A DNA stretch of 64,000 nucleotides from Allobogoriella deserti (GTDB lineage Bacteria; Actinomycetota; Actinomycetes; Actinomycetales; Actinomycetaceae), in assembly GCF_042680605.1 (NCBI RefSeq), contig NZ_JBHUEE010000001.1, forward strand, positions 310,001 through 374,000, read 5' to 3'. Made by a program: the position numbers and the translations under genes. Every line of letters starts with the position of its first letter. The stretch's first letter is position 1. The notes beneath the pieces were generated by a model. The model saw only the letters and a program-made list of their open reading frames with translations. It ran no database searches and was not told the DNA's origin. Of the stretch, positions 62,876-64,000 are shown piece after piece.

Positions 62876-63256
62876 TTGGCACGTCTTTCCGGCGTCGACC
62901 TCCCGCGCGAGAAGCGCCTCGAGGTCGCACTCACCTACATCTACGGCGTCGGCCGCACCCGCGCCGCCGAGGCGCTCGAGGCGACGGGCGTGAGCCCCGA
63001 CCTGCGCGTCAAGGACATGAGCGACGACGACCTCGTCAAGCTCCGTGACTACATCGAGGGCAACTACCAGGTCGAGGGCGACCTCCGCCGTGAGGTTGCC
63101 GCGGACATCCGCCGCAAGGTCGAGATCGGCTGCTACCAGGGCCTGCGCCACCGCCGCGGCCTGCCGGTCCACGGCCAGCGCACCAAGACCAACGCCCGGT
63201 CCCGCAAGGGCCCGAAGCGCACCGTCGCCGGCAAGAAGAAGGCCGGCAAGAAGTAG
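62876..63256 (+). CDS. rpsM: 30S ribosomal protein S13
   Basis: 126-residue head protein contacting P-site tRNA. ARLSGVDLPREKRLEVALTYIYGVGRTRA, GCYQGLRHRRGLPVHGQRTKTNARSRKGP and a Lys-rich end are typical. TTG at 62876 is chosen: ACAGGAG lies 6 nt before it and the family begins there. The GTG/ATG region upstream (62837) is within the hairpins and unsupported. Confidence 0.95.
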   Translation: MARLSGVDLPREKRLEVALTYIYGVGRTRAAEALEATGVSPDLRVKDMSDDDLVKLRDYIEGNYQVEGDLRREVAADIRRKVEIGCYQGLRHRRGLPVHGQRTKTNARSRKGPKRTVAGKKKAGKK

Positions 63257-63259
63257 ACG

Positions 63260-63320
63260 CACAGGGGCCCCGGCCCCCGTGTTCCCCCGACAAGCGGTGG
63301 ACGCACGGTCCTCACCGTGC
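63260..63320 (+). promoter_or_regulatory. Two hairpins in the rpsM-rpsK gap
   Basis: 63260-63281 forms CACxGGGG/CCCCxGTG with one mismatch, and 63303-63320 is GCACGGT/ACCGTGC, a perfect 7-bp stem with a CCTC loop, 27 bp before rpsK. They may be mRNA stability or partial termination signals. Confidence 0.4.
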
Positions 63321-63347
63321 GGTCCGACGACCTAGGAGCAGACCCGC

Positions 63348-63755
63348 ATGCCACCCAAGACCCGTACGGCCACCGCGGCGCGCAAGCCGCGCCGCAAGGA
63401 GCGCAAGAACGTCGCGCACGGCCACGCCTATATCAAGTCCACCTTCAACAACACCATCGTCACGCTCACGGACCCGCAGGGTGGCGTGATCGCGTGGGCC
63501 TCCTCCGGGCAGGTCGGCTTCAAGGGGTCGCGCAAGTCGACGCCGTTCGCCGCCCAGCTCGCCGCTGAGGCAGCCGCGCGCCGCGCCCAGGAGCACGGCA
63601 TGAAGAAGGTCGACGTCTTCGTCAAGGGTCCCGGCTCCGGCCGTGAGACCGCGATCCGCTCCCTGCAGGCCACCGGCCTCGAGGTGGGCTCGATCCAGGA
63701 CGTCACTCCGCAGGCCCACAACGGCTGCCGGCCCCCCAAGCGTCGCCGCGTCTGA
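63348..63755 (+). CDS. rpsK: 30S ribosomal protein S11
   Basis: 135-residue platform protein. KNVAHGHAYIKSTFNNTIVTLTDPQGGVIAWASSG, FKGSRKSTPFAAQLAAE and VTPQAHNGCRPPKRRRV cover the family. ATG follows AGGAGCAGACCCGC. Confidence 0.98.
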   Translation: MPPKTRTATAARKPRRKERKNVAHGHAYIKSTFNNTIVTLTDPQGGVIAWASSGQVGFKGSRKSTPFAAQLAAEAAARRAQEHGMKKVDVFVKGPGSGRETAIRSLQATGLEVGSIQDVTPQAHNGCRPPKRRRV

Positions 63756-63807
63756 GCATTCAGGCGGCTGAGCGTCAGGTGGCGGGCCCACGGCCCACCA
63801 CCCCCAC

Positions 63808-63823
63808 GCGGCCCTCGGGCCGC
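63808..63823 (+). terminator. Hairpin in the rpsK-rpoA gap
   Basis: GCGGCCC and GGGCCGC form a perfect stem separated by two bases, 53 bp after rpsK; a weaker GTGGxGGGCC/GGCCCxCCAC stem precedes it at 63779-63801. It may give partial termination before rpoA. Confidence 0.45.
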
Positions 63824-63901
63824 ACCCCTGCCGGACGGACCGAGGCCGGCAGGTCCTCGCATGACGTCATATAGCGGACGTCGGCTGAAAGGAATCCCTC
63901 A

Positions 63902-64000
63902 GTGCTCATCGCCCAGCGCCCCGCACTCACCGAAGAGGTCGTCACCGAACAGCGGTCCCGGTTCACCATCGAGCCGCTCGAGCCCGGTTTCGGCTACACC
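63902..64000 (+). CDS. rpoA: DNA-directed RNA polymerase subunit alpha, 5' end
   Basis: Partial: first 33 codons, running off the right edge. The product begins VLIAQRPALTEEVVTEQRSR and continues FTIEPLEPGFGYT, the standard start of the alpha amino-terminal dimerisation domain. GTG at 63902 follows GAAAGGAATCCCTCA. rpoA directly follows rpsK, without rpsD between them. Confidence 0.96.
   Translation, partial: MLIAQRPALTEEVVTEQRSRFTIEPLEPGFGYT

Overview
This window comes from a high-GC actinobacterium. Codon third positions are strongly G/C, GTG and TTG starts are frequent, complex I and murein genes have actinobacterial architecture, and gene order matches the order Micrococcales: tRNA-Tyr/Thr/Met, rpmG, a MaoC pair, murB, aspartate aminotransferase, tRNA-Trp, secE, nusG, then the ribosomal protein superoperons. 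rpsD is missing from the alpha operon, which also fits Micrococcales. A Cellulomonas/Georgenia-like genus is possible, but the genus cannot be fixed from sequence alone.

Region 1 (1-10914, + strand) is the 3' part of a nuo operon encoding proton-pumping NADH dehydrogenase: partial nuoG, then nuoH, I, J, K, L, M and N. It is followed by a long-chain polyprenyl diphosphate synthase that probably makes the menaquinone side chain. Most junctions are 4-8 bp overlaps or short gaps, indicating translational coupling.

Region 2 (10951-28555) holds mixed single genes and small operons: RarD-like permease, FprA-type ferredoxin/NADP reductase, a membrane-anchored helix-hairpin-helix protein, HtpX protease, YajQ, three tRNA genes, rpmG, two MaoC-fold dehydratases, murB, an AraC-type HTH protein with a VOC protein, a membrane-protein/GntR operon with its own palindromic operator, an adenosine-deaminase-like/hydrolase/hydrolase operon, an aminoglycoside-phosphotransferase-like kinase ending in a perfect 64-bp tandem repeat, an AGCS amino-acid:cation symporter, another VOC protein and aspartate aminotransferase. 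Several genes here have a TANNNT -10 box only 6-8 nt before the start codon, so they are probably transcribed without a leader.

Region 3 (28749-48763) is the transcription/translation block: tRNA-Trp, secE, nusG, rplK, rplA, a large LuxR-type ATPase regulator inserted on the opposite strand, a small unknown gene, an L10-type leader with attenuator, rplJ, rplL, rpoB, rpoC, rpsL, rpsG, fusA and tuf. Rho-independent-like terminators and consensus promoters separate these units.

Region 4 (49199-64000) holds the S10 and spc operons (rpsJ to rplO, 22 genes), then secY, adk, map, infA, rpmJ, rpsM, rpsK and the first 33 codons of rpoA. The rpsQ-rplN gap carries imperfect tandem hairpin repeats, and the gaps from rpmJ to rpoA are unusually rich in perfect hairpins.

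I found no insertion sequence, prophage, CRISPR array or defence cassette. Most of the window is conserved core genome. The unusual material is regulatory: leaderless promoters, structured leaders, the intra-operon repeats, the 64-bp tandem duplication and the regulator interrupting rplA-rplJ.
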